The position numbers were made by a program, and so were the translations under genes. A stretch of 64,000 nucleotides of DNA, from NCBI GenBank assembly GCA_910584205.1, contig CAJUAA010000002.1:1-64000 (forward strand). Direction: 5' to 3'. Shown piece after piece: positions 25,184 to 33,222 of the stretch. The DNA is from an uncultured Lachnospiraceae bacterium (GTDB lineage: Bacteria > Bacillota > Clostridia > Lachnospirales > Lachnospiraceae). The notes under the pieces were generated by a model. It saw only the letters and a list, made by a program, of their open reading frames with translations. It ran no database searches and was not told the origin of the DNA. Within the stretch, counting starts at the first letter, position 1. Every line of letters starts with the position of its first letter.

Positions 25184-26680
25184 TTGGCGAAGGCGATCAT
25201 GATACAGGGTACCATGTCCAATTCGGGGAAAAGTTTCCTGACGGCGGGGCTTGGCAGAGTATTTATGCAGGACGGATATAAGGCAGCTCCTTTTAAGTCG
25301 CAGAATATGGCGCTGAATTCGTATATTACGAAGGACGGGCTGGAGATCGGCCGGGCGCAGGCCATGCAGGCGGAGGCGTGCGGGATCGAGCCGGCCGTGG
25401 ACATGAATCCGATCCTCCTGAAACCCACCAGCCATGTGGGAAGCCAGGTGATCGTAAACGGAGAGGTCCGGGGAAATATGAAAGCCATGGATTACTACCG
25501 GGACAAAAAGAAACTGGCAGCGGATGTCATGAAAGCATACAACCGGCTGGATCAGGAGTATGACATCATTGTTATTGAAGGAGCGGGAAGCCCGGCGGAG
25601 ATCAACCTCCGGGAAAATGACATCGTCAATATGGGCATGGCGAAGATGGCGAAGGCTCCGGTGCTGCTGGTGGGCGATATCGACCGGGGCGGCGTCTTTG
25701 CGGCGCTGTACGGGACGGTAAAGCTTCTGGAGGAAGATGAGCAGGCCATGATCAAAGGGCTGGTCGTCAACAAATTCCGCGGAGATGTGGAGATCCTGAA
25801 GCCGGGGCTTCAGATGATCGAGGAGCGTCTGCACATACCGGTGCTGGGGGTGGTGCCCATGGAGCCTCTGGATATTGATGACGAGGACAGCCTGTCGGAC
25901 CGGCTGACCCGGACGCAGAGGGGCGCCGGACTGGATGTGGCGGTGATCCATCTGCCGCATATCTCGAATTTTACGGATTTTTCCGTATTTGAAAGAATGG
26001 ACGGAGTGTCTCTTCGGTATGTACAAAAGCCCGGGATGCTGGGCAGTCCGGACCTGATCCTGCTGCCGGGCACGAAAAACACCATGGACGATCTGCAGTG
26101 GATGCGGGAATCCGGCATGGAAGCGCTGATCCTCCGGCAGGCGGAGAACAAGACGCCGGTCATCGGCATCTGCGGCGGCTTTCAGATGCTGGGAAAAGTC
26201 ATGGAGGATCCATACGGAGTGGAGCGCGGCGGTTCCATGCGGGGCATGGGACTTCTGGACACGCGTACTGTGTTCAGTGAAGCCAAGACGCGGACGCAGA
26301 TTTCCGGCAGGATGGAGCGGGGTGCGGGCCTCTGGACGGGCTGGGAAGGCAGAGAGGTGTCCGGATATGAGATCCACATGGGAGTGTCGGAGAATCTGGG
26401 CGGATGCCTGGAGCTGATCCGGCTTTCCGACGGAAGGACGGACGCATTTTCCAATGAGGACGGCACGGTGCTGGGAAGCTACCTGCACGGACTCTTCGAT
26501 ACGGCGGGTTTTGCGGAGGCCATGATCCGGAGGCTGATGTCGGATAAAGGAATGGAATACGGGGAATGGAGCTTCGATCTGGAGGCGCATAAGGAGCAGG
26601 AATACGACAGGCTGGCGGATCTGGTACGGCGTTCCTTTGATATGAAGAAAATCTATGAGATACTGGAGGCGGGAATCTGA
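25184..26680 (+). CDS. cbiP: Cobyric acid synthase
   Basis: This glutamine-dependent amidotransferase adds four amides to adenosylcobyrinic acid a,c-diamide. The N-terminal ATPase-like domain begins MIQGTMSNSGKS, and the C-terminal glutaminase has its nucleophile Cys in VIGICGGFQMLG and a catalytic His in SYLHGLFD. I place the start at TTG 25184 because AGGTGAGG lies just before it and relatives begin with this residue; a GTG at 25175, which overlaps the previous stop, is an alternative. At 498 residues it is a normal length. It overlaps cbiC by one base. Confidence 0.93.
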   Translation: MAKAIMIQGTMSNSGKSFLTAGLGRVFMQDGYKAAPFKSQNMALNSYITKDGLEIGRAQAMQAEACGIEPAVDMNPILLKPTSHVGSQVIVNGEVRGNMKAMDYYRDKKKLAADVMKAYNRLDQEYDIIVIEGAGSPAEINLRENDIVNMGMAKMAKAPVLLVGDIDRGGVFAALYGTVKLLEEDEQAMIKGLVVNKFRGDVEILKPGLQMIEERLHIPVLGVVPMEPLDIDDEDSLSDRLTRTQRGAGLDVAVIHLPHISNFTDFSVFERMDGVSLRYVQKPGMLGSPDLILLPGTKNTMDDLQWMRESGMEALILRQAENKTPVIGICGGFQMLGKVMEDPYGVERGGSMRGMGLLDTRTVFSEAKTRTQISGRMERGAGLWTGWEGREVSGYEIHMGVSENLGGCLELIRLSDGRTDAFSNEDGTVLGSYLHGLFDTAGFAEAMIRRLMSDKGMEYGEWSFDLEAHKEQEYDRLADLVRRSFDMKKIYEILEAGI

Positions 26681-27309
26681 TGCTTGACAGGATAGAGATT
26701 GTAAAACCGACGGATATTGAAAAGCGGAGCATGGAGATCATCACGGAGGAGCTGAACGGGAGGACCTGGTCGGAGCCGGAATTCTCCATTGTCAAACGCT
26801 GTATTCATACGTCTGCGGATTTTGACTATGCGGACAATCTGTGCTTTTCAAAGCGCGCGGCCATGCTGGGCGTGGAGGCGCTGCGCCGGGGGGCGTCGAT
26901 CGTAACGGATACGAAGATGGCGTGGTCCGGGATCAACAAGAAAAAACTCTCCGAATACGGCGGAGAAGCTTTCTGCTTCATGTCGGACGAAGATGTGGCG
27001 GAGGAAGCAAAAAAAAGAGAATGCACCCGGGCAGCCGTCTGCATGGAACGGGGGGCCGCGCTGGACGGAGAAGTCATTTTCGCCGTTGGAAATGCGCCGA
27101 CGGCATTGATCCGGCTGTACGAACTGATCCGGGAAGAGAAGGTGCGTCCGGCGCTGATCATCGGCGCGCCGGTGGGATTCGTCAATGTGGTGGAAGCGAA
27201 GGAGCTGATTATGGCCGCAGGCGTACCGTATATCGTGCCCAGAGGGCGTAAGGGCGGCAGCAACATTGCGGCAACCATCTGCAATGCCATGCTGTATGCG
27301 AAAGTGTGA
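26680..27309 (+). CDS. cbiC: Cobalt-precorrin-8 methylmutase
   Basis: This 209-residue enzyme moves the C11 methyl group to C12 to give cobyrinic acid. The family signature is clear: RCIHTSADFDYADNL (with the catalytic His), VTDTKMAWSGI, FAVGNAPTAL and APVGFVNVVEAKE. It starts on the last base of cbiP, so the two are translationally coupled. The reading frame is intact and length is normal. It is followed by the only long gap in the cobalamin run. Confidence 0.93.
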   Translation: MLDRIEIVKPTDIEKRSMEIITEELNGRTWSEPEFSIVKRCIHTSADFDYADNLCFSKRAAMLGVEALRRGASIVTDTKMAWSGINKKKLSEYGGEAFCFMSDEDVAEEAKKRECTRAAVCMERGAALDGEVIFAVGNAPTALIRLYELIREEKVRPALIIGAPVGFVNVVEAKELIMAAGVPYIVPRGRKGGSNIAATICNAMLYAKV

Positions 27310-27519
27310 ACGAACGCATGAGCACAGGCGATTCCCATACGGAGCAGACAGAAAAATATAAGTACATCAAATGTTACCGGAACGACACGGATGTCGAGAC
27401 GTCGGTCCTGCTTTTCTGAAACAACATTTTCTGATGGAAATTACATCTTTCCGTCGTATAATACAGCTGTATATTGTAAAATAAATACAGAACATTTATT
27501 CGATAAGGAGGGCTGTGCA

Positions 27520-27591
27520 GTGGAAAAGAGAAATGAGATTGTGTTGTTTGAAACGAAAGACAAAAGCGTATCAGTCAGTTGGGAGAGGTGA
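27520..27591 (+). pseudogene. N-terminal remnant of a RhuM-like gene
   Basis: A GTG start behind AAGGAGGG encodes 23 residues that begin VEKRNEIVLFETKDKSVSVS, which resembles the opening of RhuM/virulence-type proteins of bacterial accessory regions, then hits a stop. The DNA-binding and catalytic parts of such proteins are absent. A TATAAT box 58 bases upstream of the start could still drive transcription. The identification rests on about 20 residues and is tentative. Confidence 0.4.
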
Positions 27592-27627
27592 TACGGATCA
27601 TGAATTGCCGCTGCTGTGTTTCTGTAG

Positions 27628-27783
27628 TTTCTGGATCAAAACGGCGTTTTGTTTCAGGACGGCAGAAAGCTGATCGAAGATTATACACTGGTGGCGCTGA
27701 CCATTATGATCGCGGAATCAAGGCCGAAAGAAAAAGAGATGATGATCAGCGTGATCATGAACTGTCTGGGGCAGGGCGTATAA
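27628..27783 (+). pseudogene. Unassigned coding remnant
   Basis: A segment without a start codon reads as a plausible C-terminal peptide (about 51 residues, including GVLFQDGRKLIEDYTLVAL and ending NCLGQGV), with a TAG immediately before it and TAA at the end. The composition looks protein-like. I cannot assign a family. It may be the tail of a gene whose head was lost with the RhuM-like remnant. Confidence 0.3.
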
Positions 27784-27880
27784 GGCCGACTTTGCAGTCG
27801 AAAATGGATGGCAGCCCTGACCTGAACATAAGGAGAACTGCAGCAGGCGTAGAACAGATGAATGTAAGGAGACAGGGGAT

Positions 27881-28942
27881 ATGAAAGAACTGGAAAAAAT
27901 AATAAAGGGAATCGGGCCTGTGGACCAGAAGTCCATGGACGAAGCCTGGAAGTGCTGGGATTCACTCTGTAAGCCGCTTCGGGGGCTTGGATGGCTGGAG
28001 GAGGTGCTGGTGAGGCTCGCAGGCATCTACGGGACCCCTCATCCACATCCGGACAGACGCGCGGTGGTGATTATGGGCGCTGACAACGGCGTGGTCAAGG
28101 AAGGCGTGACGCAGACCGACAGTTCGGTGACCATACAGGTGCTGGAAAATATGGGAGACAGGCTGTCAACGGCATGCGTCATGTGCGGCCCTGCGGGCTG
28201 CGAGCTGATTCCGGTAAACATCGGCGCCCTGACGGACGGGAAGCATCCGCGTATACAGAACCGGGTCGTCCGCCATGGCACCGGCAACATTGCGGAGGGT
28301 CCTGCCATGTCCCGGGAGGAATGTATCCGGGCGATCCTGACCGGCGTGGATGTGGTCCGCGGGCTAAAAGAAGAGGGGTATAACCTGATTGTGACCGGAG
28401 AGATGGGTATTGGAAATACAACAACCAGTTCAGCCTGCGCGGCGGTTCTGTTTGAACAGGACGTAGAGACCGTGACCGGACGGGGAGCCGGGCTTTCCAC
28501 GGAAGGACTGGAACGGAAGATCCGCGCGATCAAAAAAGCGATTCAGGTGAATCAGCCGGATAAAAAGGACGCGGTTGATGTGATCTCGAAGATCGGCGGC
28601 CTGGACATCGCAGGCATGGCGGGGTGTTATCTGGGAGCCGCGTACTGCAGGATTCCGATCCTGATCGACGGGTTTATCTCTGCGGTTTCCGCATATCTGG
28701 CGGGAATGCTCTGCGAGACGGCAAAGGAGTATATGATCTGCACCCACTGTTCGGCGGAGCCGGCTTCCCGGCTGGTGGTGGAGCGTCTCGGCATGGCTGC
28801 GCCGCTTCAGGCCGGCATGCATCTGGGCGAGGGGACCGGGGCCATCATGGCGCTGTCCATGATCGATCAGGCGCTGAACGTCTATTACCATCTGACCACA
28901 TGGGACGGGGGAAACGTAGAGGCGTATACGCATCAGGTATAG
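27881..28942 (+). CDS. cobT: Nicotinate-nucleotide:dimethylbenzimidazole phosphoribosyltransferase
   Basis: This 353-residue enzyme makes alpha-ribazole phosphate (or an analogue) from nicotinate mononucleotide and a lower-ligand base. The signatures VTGEMGIGNTTTSSA and the catalytic Glu region HLGEGTGAIMAL are present, along with GADNGVVKEGV. Together with the CobS and CobC homologues encoded nearby it completes nucleotide loop assembly. No bluB or bza genes for benzimidazole synthesis are in the window, so the lower ligand may be imported or made elsewhere. Length is normal. Confidence 0.93.
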   Translation: MKELEKIIKGIGPVDQKSMDEAWKCWDSLCKPLRGLGWLEEVLVRLAGIYGTPHPHPDRRAVVIMGADNGVVKEGVTQTDSSVTIQVLENMGDRLSTACVMCGPAGCELIPVNIGALTDGKHPRIQNRVVRHGTGNIAEGPAMSREECIRAILTGVDVVRGLKEEGYNLIVTGEMGIGNTTTSSACAAVLFEQDVETVTGRGAGLSTEGLERKIRAIKKAIQVNQPDKKDAVDVISKIGGLDIAGMAGCYLGAAYCRIPILIDGFISAVSAYLAGMLCETAKEYMICTHCSAEPASRLVVERLGMAAPLQAGMHLGEGTGAIMALSMIDQALNVYYHLTTWDGGNVEAYTHQV

Positions 28943-28947
28943 CATAG

Positions 28948-30111
28948 ATGGAACAGTACATATATAAAAATCATAAAAAATTAAAGTATGGTTACACCAC
29001 CGGTTCCTGTGCGGCAGCGGCGGCCAGGGCGGCGGCGTTCATGCTGCTGTCGGGAAAAGAGCTGTCGCATGTGGATCTGATGACGCCGAAACAGATCCCG
29101 CTCCATCTGGAGGTGCTGGATATTGTAAAAGGACAGAAGGCGGTAAGCTGCGGAATCAGAAAAGACGGCGGCGACGATCCGGATGTGACAAATGGCGTAC
29201 TGGTTTATGCGGAGGTATCCTGCATCGAGGGCGCGGCGGCGGATGATATCGGGCGTGTCCGGATCGACGGAGGCCCAGGAGTCGGCAGGATTACGAAGCC
29301 GGGGCTGGAGCAGCCGGTGGGGGCGGCGGCCATCAACCGGGTGCCCCGGCAGATGATTTGTGAAAATGTCCTGGAAGTATGTACGCAGTTCGGATATACC
29401 GGGGCCCTTCAGGTCACCATCTCCATTCCGGAGGGGGAGGCGCTGGCGGAGAAGACGTTCAATCCCAGACTCGGCATTGTGGGCGGCATCTCGGTACTCG
29501 GTACCAGCGGTATCGTGGAGCCCATGAGCGAGCAGGCTCTGATTGATACGATCCGGGTGGAGATCCGGCAGAAGCTGGCGAACGGTGGGAAGTGCCTGCT
29601 GATTGTGCCGGGAAATTACGGCATGGATTTTCTGGAAGAATACGGGCATGGACTTTGTCTTGAGGATGCGGTAAAATGCAGCAATTTTGTAGGCGAAGCG
29701 CTGGATGCGGCGGCGGAATTCGGAGCAGAAGGGGCGCTGCTGGTGGGCCATATCGGGAAATTCGTGAAGCTGGCAGGCGGAATCATGAATACACATTCCC
29801 ACAATGCGGATGCCCGGATGGAACTTCTCACCGTTCATGCGGCTCTGCTGGGCGCGCCGGTCTCCCTGCTTTCCCGGATGATGGACAGCGTGACAACGGA
29901 CGATGCGCTGAAATACCTGCAGGAAGCGGGACTGATGGAGCCGGTGATGGAACGCCTGATGGAACGGATGGAATTTTATGTAAACCAACGGGCGCAGGGA
30001 TGTCTGGAGCTGGGAATCATCACATTTTCCAAAGTATACGGAATTCTTGGACAGACGAAAAAGGCGCCGGAGCTGGCGGAGAAGATCGCCGGTCGGAGAA
30101 ATCCGAAGTGA
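28948..30111 (+). CDS. cbiD: Cobalt-precorrin-5B C1-methyltransferase
   Basis: This 387-residue enzyme methylates C1 in the anaerobic corrin pathway. It begins with the CbiD signature YGYTTGSCAAAAARAA and contains VGAAAINRVPRQM, NPRLGIVGGISVLGTSGIVEPMS and the HIGKFVKLAGGIMNTHS region. It lies five bases after cobT. CbiD has no counterpart of the same family in the aerobic pathway, which supports an anaerobic, early-cobalt route here. Confidence 0.93.
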   Translation: MEQYIYKNHKKLKYGYTTGSCAAAAARAAAFMLLSGKELSHVDLMTPKQIPLHLEVLDIVKGQKAVSCGIRKDGGDDPDVTNGVLVYAEVSCIEGAAADDIGRVRIDGGPGVGRITKPGLEQPVGAAAINRVPRQMICENVLEVCTQFGYTGALQVTISIPEGEALAEKTFNPRLGIVGGISVLGTSGIVEPMSEQALIDTIRVEIRQKLANGGKCLLIVPGNYGMDFLEEYGHGLCLEDAVKCSNFVGEALDAAAEFGAEGALLVGHIGKFVKLAGGIMNTHSHNADARMELLTVHAALLGAPVSLLSRMMDSVTTDDALKYLQEAGLMEPVMERLMERMEFYVNQRAQGCLELGIITFSKVYGILGQTKKAPELAEKIAGRRNPK

Positions 30112-30143
30112 CGACGCGGCGGAGACGATGGGAGAACGGTTAA

Positions 30144-31193
30144 ATGAAGGCGGAGATTATCAGCTTTACAGATCACGGAGCGATGCTGGCGCAGAAGCTG
30201 GCGGAAGAGCTGCCGAAGCATGGAATCTGCTGTGAGGCGTGGCTTAAAAAAAAGGACGCGGTATTGCCGGAGGGCGTCCGGGGGGCCGGAATGTCCCTGA
30301 AGGAATGGACGGGAGAGCGGTTTTCATCGGCGGACGCACTGATCTTTATCGGCGCGGCGGGAATCGCCGTGCGCAGCATCGCTCCTTTTGTACAGAGCAA
30401 AAAGACGGACCCGGCGGTGTTGGTGGCGGATGAGCAGGGGAAGCATGTGATCTCTCTGCTGTCGGGACATATCGGGGGAGCCAATGCCCTGGCCCGGCTG
30501 GCGGCGGAGATCCTGGGGGCGGAGCCGGTGATCACCACGGCTACGGACCTGCAGGGGAAATTCGCGGTGGACGCGTTTGCCGCCGGGCGGGGACTCTATA
30601 TGGATTCCATGGCGTATGCCAGAGAGATTGCGGCGGCGCTGGTGGCGGGAAAGCGCGTGGGTATGCGGAGCGCCTGGCCGGTATTTGGTCCGGTGCCGGA
30701 AGAACTGGACAGAGAAGGAACGCCTTTTGTGGGATTTGCCGTCGACGTCAGAGCGATACAGCCTTTTGCCCATACCCTTCATCTGGTGCCCGGGATCACA
30801 GTACTCGGCGTCGGCTGCAGAAAGAATACCGACGCGCTGCATCTGAAAGATACAGTGCTGCAGGTGCTGAGGGAATGGCAGGTGTATCCGGAGAGCATAT
30901 GCCGGATTGCGTCCATTGACCTGAAAGAGAAGGAACAGGGGATAGCTGCGCTGGCGGATTTTCTGAACGTGCCCTTTACCACCTACAGTTCCGAAGAACT
31001 GGAACAGGTGGAATCGGAGAACGGATTTACGGAGTCGGATTTTGTGCGGTCCGTGGCGGGAGTCGGGAATGTGTGCGAGCGGGCGGCGCTTAAAGGCGCC
31101 GGGACAAAACGGCTGCTGATTCCGAAGACGGCGCGGGAGGGCGTGACGGTGGCGGCTGCGGTCATGGATTATACGGTCTGTATGGAGGAGTGA
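30144..31193 (+). CDS. cbiG: Cobalt-precorrin-5A hydrolase
   Basis: This 349-residue enzyme opens the delta-lactone of cobalt-precorrin-5A and releases acetaldehyde. The N-terminal domain contains LIFIGAAGIAVRSIAPF and LSGHIGGANALARLAAEILG, and the C-terminal domain contains TVLGVGCRKNTDALHL and FVRSVAGVGNVCERAAL; both are typical of CbiG. The middle domain is short. It lies 32 bases after cbiD, with GGGAGAACGG before the start. The frame is intact. Confidence 0.92.
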   Translation: MKAEIISFTDHGAMLAQKLAEELPKHGICCEAWLKKKDAVLPEGVRGAGMSLKEWTGERFSSADALIFIGAAGIAVRSIAPFVQSKKTDPAVLVADEQGKHVISLLSGHIGGANALARLAAEILGAEPVITTATDLQGKFAVDAFAAGRGLYMDSMAYAREIAAALVAGKRVGMRSAWPVFGPVPEELDREGTPFVGFAVDVRAIQPFAHTLHLVPGITVLGVGCRKNTDALHLKDTVLQVLREWQVYPESICRIASIDLKEKEQGIAALADFLNVPFTTYSSEELEQVESENGFTESDFVRSVAGVGNVCERAALKGAGTKRLLIPKTAREGVTVAAAVMDYTVCMEE

Positions 31194-31197
31194 GAGC

Positions 31198-33222
31198 ATG
31201 AGTACGGTGATCATATTTGCCGGAACGGTGGAAGGAAGGATGCTGTCGGAGTATCTGTCCGGAAAGAAGATCCGGGTGACGGCCTGCGTGGCGACGGAAT
31301 ACGGCGGGACGCTGCTGACGGAAAATGAATATCTGAACGTGCATACGGGGCGTATGGACCGGGAGCAGATGAGGGACCTGATCCGAAGAGAGGGCGTCGG
31401 GCTGGTGATCGACGCCACGCATCCCTATGCGGCGGAGGTGTCAAAAAATGTGTCGCTGGCATGTGAGGATGCGGAGACGGAGTATATCCGGCTGATCCGG
31501 GAATCCGCAGCGGTGGACCCGGAGCATGTGGTACCGGTTTCCTCCGTGGAGGAGGCGGCCGCCTGGCTGGCGGGAACCGAAGGGAATATCCTGGCCGCCA
31601 CCGGCAGCAAGGAGCTGGCAAAGTATACGGTGATTCCGGATTATGAGAAACGCGTCTTTGCCCGCGTGCTTTCCACCGGGGAGGTGGCGCAGGCCTGTGA
31701 GAAGCTGGGGTTCCGGGGAAGGAACCTGATCTGTATGCAGGGACCGTTCAGCGAGGAATTGAATACGGCCATGCTCCGGCAGTTTGACTGCCGGTATCTG
31801 GTCACGAAGGAGACCGGAAAAGCCGGCGGATTTGAAGAAAAGATCCGTGCGGCGTCAAAGGCCGGAGCGAAGGTGGTCCTGGTGGGAAGGCCGCCGGAAC
31901 AGGAAGGGTATTCCTGGGAAGCGGTCATGGAGATGCTGGAAAGCCGTTTTGGGACAGACGGGGAAGAGAGACCGGCTGCTCCGGATGAGGAAATCCGCCG
32001 TGCGGATCGGGAACGTACGGTTACATTGATCGGGATCGGTATGGGCACCCCGTCCGGCATGACTGTGGAAGCCGCGGAAGAGGTAAAAGCCGCGGATCTT
32101 CTGATTGGAGCCGGGCGGATGCTGGAGGCGGCGGGACAGACGGGGAAACCGGTTTACAGAGAGTACGACGCCCGGAACATTGCGGACTACATCCGGCAGC
32201 ATCCGGAATATACCCGGATTGCCGTGCTGCTGTCCGGCGACATCGGCTTCTACAGCGGCGCGAAGCGGTTGTATGAGGCGCTGGAGGGGTGCGGCTGCAC
32301 GATCCGGAGCATGTGCGGCATCTCTTCTGTGGTGTATTTCTGCGGAAAGCTGCGTCTGGCATGGGAAGATGTGTGCCTGAAGAGCGCCCACGGCCGGGAC
32401 GCCAATCTGACGGGAGCCGTCCGGACGCATGAAAAGACGTTTTCCATACTGGGCGGGGCGGACAGTGTGGGAAAGCTGTGCAGGGAACTGCAGGAGTACG
32501 GCCTGTCCCATGTACGGGTGCATGTGGGAGAACGGCTGGGATATCCTGAAGAGAAGATTACCTCCGGAAGCCCCGGGGAGATGGAGACCGGGAATTATGA
32601 CGGCCTGTGCGTGGCGCTGGTCGAGAATCCGGAGTATTTCGGCGGTATCCGCGCCTGTGTGGACGATGAAGAATTTCTGCGCGGAAAAGCGCCTATGACC
32701 AAAAGCGAGGTCCGCAGCCTGTCCGTGGCGAAGCTCTGCCTGCCGAAGGATGCGGTGGTCTATGATGTGGGAGCCGGCACCGGCTCGGTATCGGTGGAAC
32801 TGGCGCTGCAGGCGGAGGACGGCTGCGTCTATGCCATAGAACGTAAGGAAGAGGCCTGCAGGCTGATCGAAGCCAACATGCGTCATTTCGGCACGCCGAA
32901 CGTGAAAGTGGTTCACGGACTGGCTCCGGAAGCCATGGCGGATCTTCCGGCGCCGACCCACGCATTTATCGGCGGCTCCGCAGGAAATCTGAAGGAGATC
33001 ATGGAATGCCTGCTTGAGAAAAATCCGCAGATCCGCATGGTCATCAACACGGTGACGCTGGAGACCATCGGAGAGGTGACAGAGTGCCTGAAGACGCTTC
33101 CGGTGACGGAAGAGGAAATCCTGTCGGTGAGTATCGCAAAGGCAAAGGAACTGGGGCCGTATCATCTGATGACAGGGCAGAATCCGGTCTATATCGTGAC
33201 CTGCCGGGGAGGGAGAGTATGA
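31198..33222 (+). CDS. cbiJ/cbiE/cbiT: CbiJ-CbiE-CbiT triple fusion: precorrin-6A reductase and C5,C15-methyltransferase/decarboxylase
   Basis: One 674-residue frame joins three successive steps. Residues 1-250 are cobalt-precorrin-6A reductase (FAGTVEGRMLSEYL, VIDATHPYAAEVSKNV, QGPFSEELN). Residues about 272-480 are the CbiE tetrapyrrole methylase (LIGIGMGTPSGMT, LLSGDIGFYSGAKRLYE, KSAHGRDANL). Residues about 495-674 are CbiT (AKLCLPKDAVVYDVGAGTG, with the SAM-binding glycine loop, and AFIGGSAGNLKEIM). A CbiE-CbiT fusion is equivalent to CobL; adding the reductase at the N-terminus is less common. The gene starts four bases after cbiG and overlaps cbiA by four. Confidence 0.93.
   Translation: MSTVIIFAGTVEGRMLSEYLSGKKIRVTACVATEYGGTLLTENEYLNVHTGRMDREQMRDLIRREGVGLVIDATHPYAAEVSKNVSLACEDAETEYIRLIRESAAVDPEHVVPVSSVEEAAAWLAGTEGNILAATGSKELAKYTVIPDYEKRVFARVLSTGEVAQACEKLGFRGRNLICMQGPFSEELNTAMLRQFDCRYLVTKETGKAGGFEEKIRAASKAGAKVVLVGRPPEQEGYSWEAVMEMLESRFGTDGEERPAAPDEEIRRADRERTVTLIGIGMGTPSGMTVEAAEEVKAADLLIGAGRMLEAAGQTGKPVYREYDARNIADYIRQHPEYTRIAVLLSGDIGFYSGAKRLYEALEGCGCTIRSMCGISSVVYFCGKLRLAWEDVCLKSAHGRDANLTGAVRTHEKTFSILGGADSVGKLCRELQEYGLSHVRVHVGERLGYPEEKITSGSPGEMETGNYDGLCVALVENPEYFGGIRACVDDEEFLRGKAPMTKSEVRSLSVAKLCLPKDAVVYDVGAGTGSVSVELALQAEDGCVYAIERKEEACRLIEANMRHFGTPNVKVVHGLAPEAMADLPAPTHAFIGGSAGNLKEIMECLLEKNPQIRMVINTVTLETIGEVTECLKTLPVTEEEILSVSIAKAKELGPYHLMTGQNPVYIVTCRGGRV

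Larger units (their letters stand above)
27310..27880 (+). other. Gap in the cobalamin run holding gene remnants
   Basis: This 571-base stretch carries no complete gene. A promoter-like TATAAT occurs at 27457-27462, followed by a RhuM-like start at 27520 that stops after 24 codons, and then an unrelated open segment at 27628-27783. The cobT start has its own ribosome binding site (AGGAGACAGGGG). The remnants suggest an insertion that has since decayed. Confidence 0.6.

Noticed and set aside
24995..26590. 531-residue minus-strand open frame over cbiP
   Set aside because: It is antisense to well-supported genes and lacks any recognisable motif.
33084..33218. Upstream extension of cbiA
   Set aside because: It lies wholly inside the CbiT-coding end of the preceding gene, and family members begin at the residue encoded at 33219.
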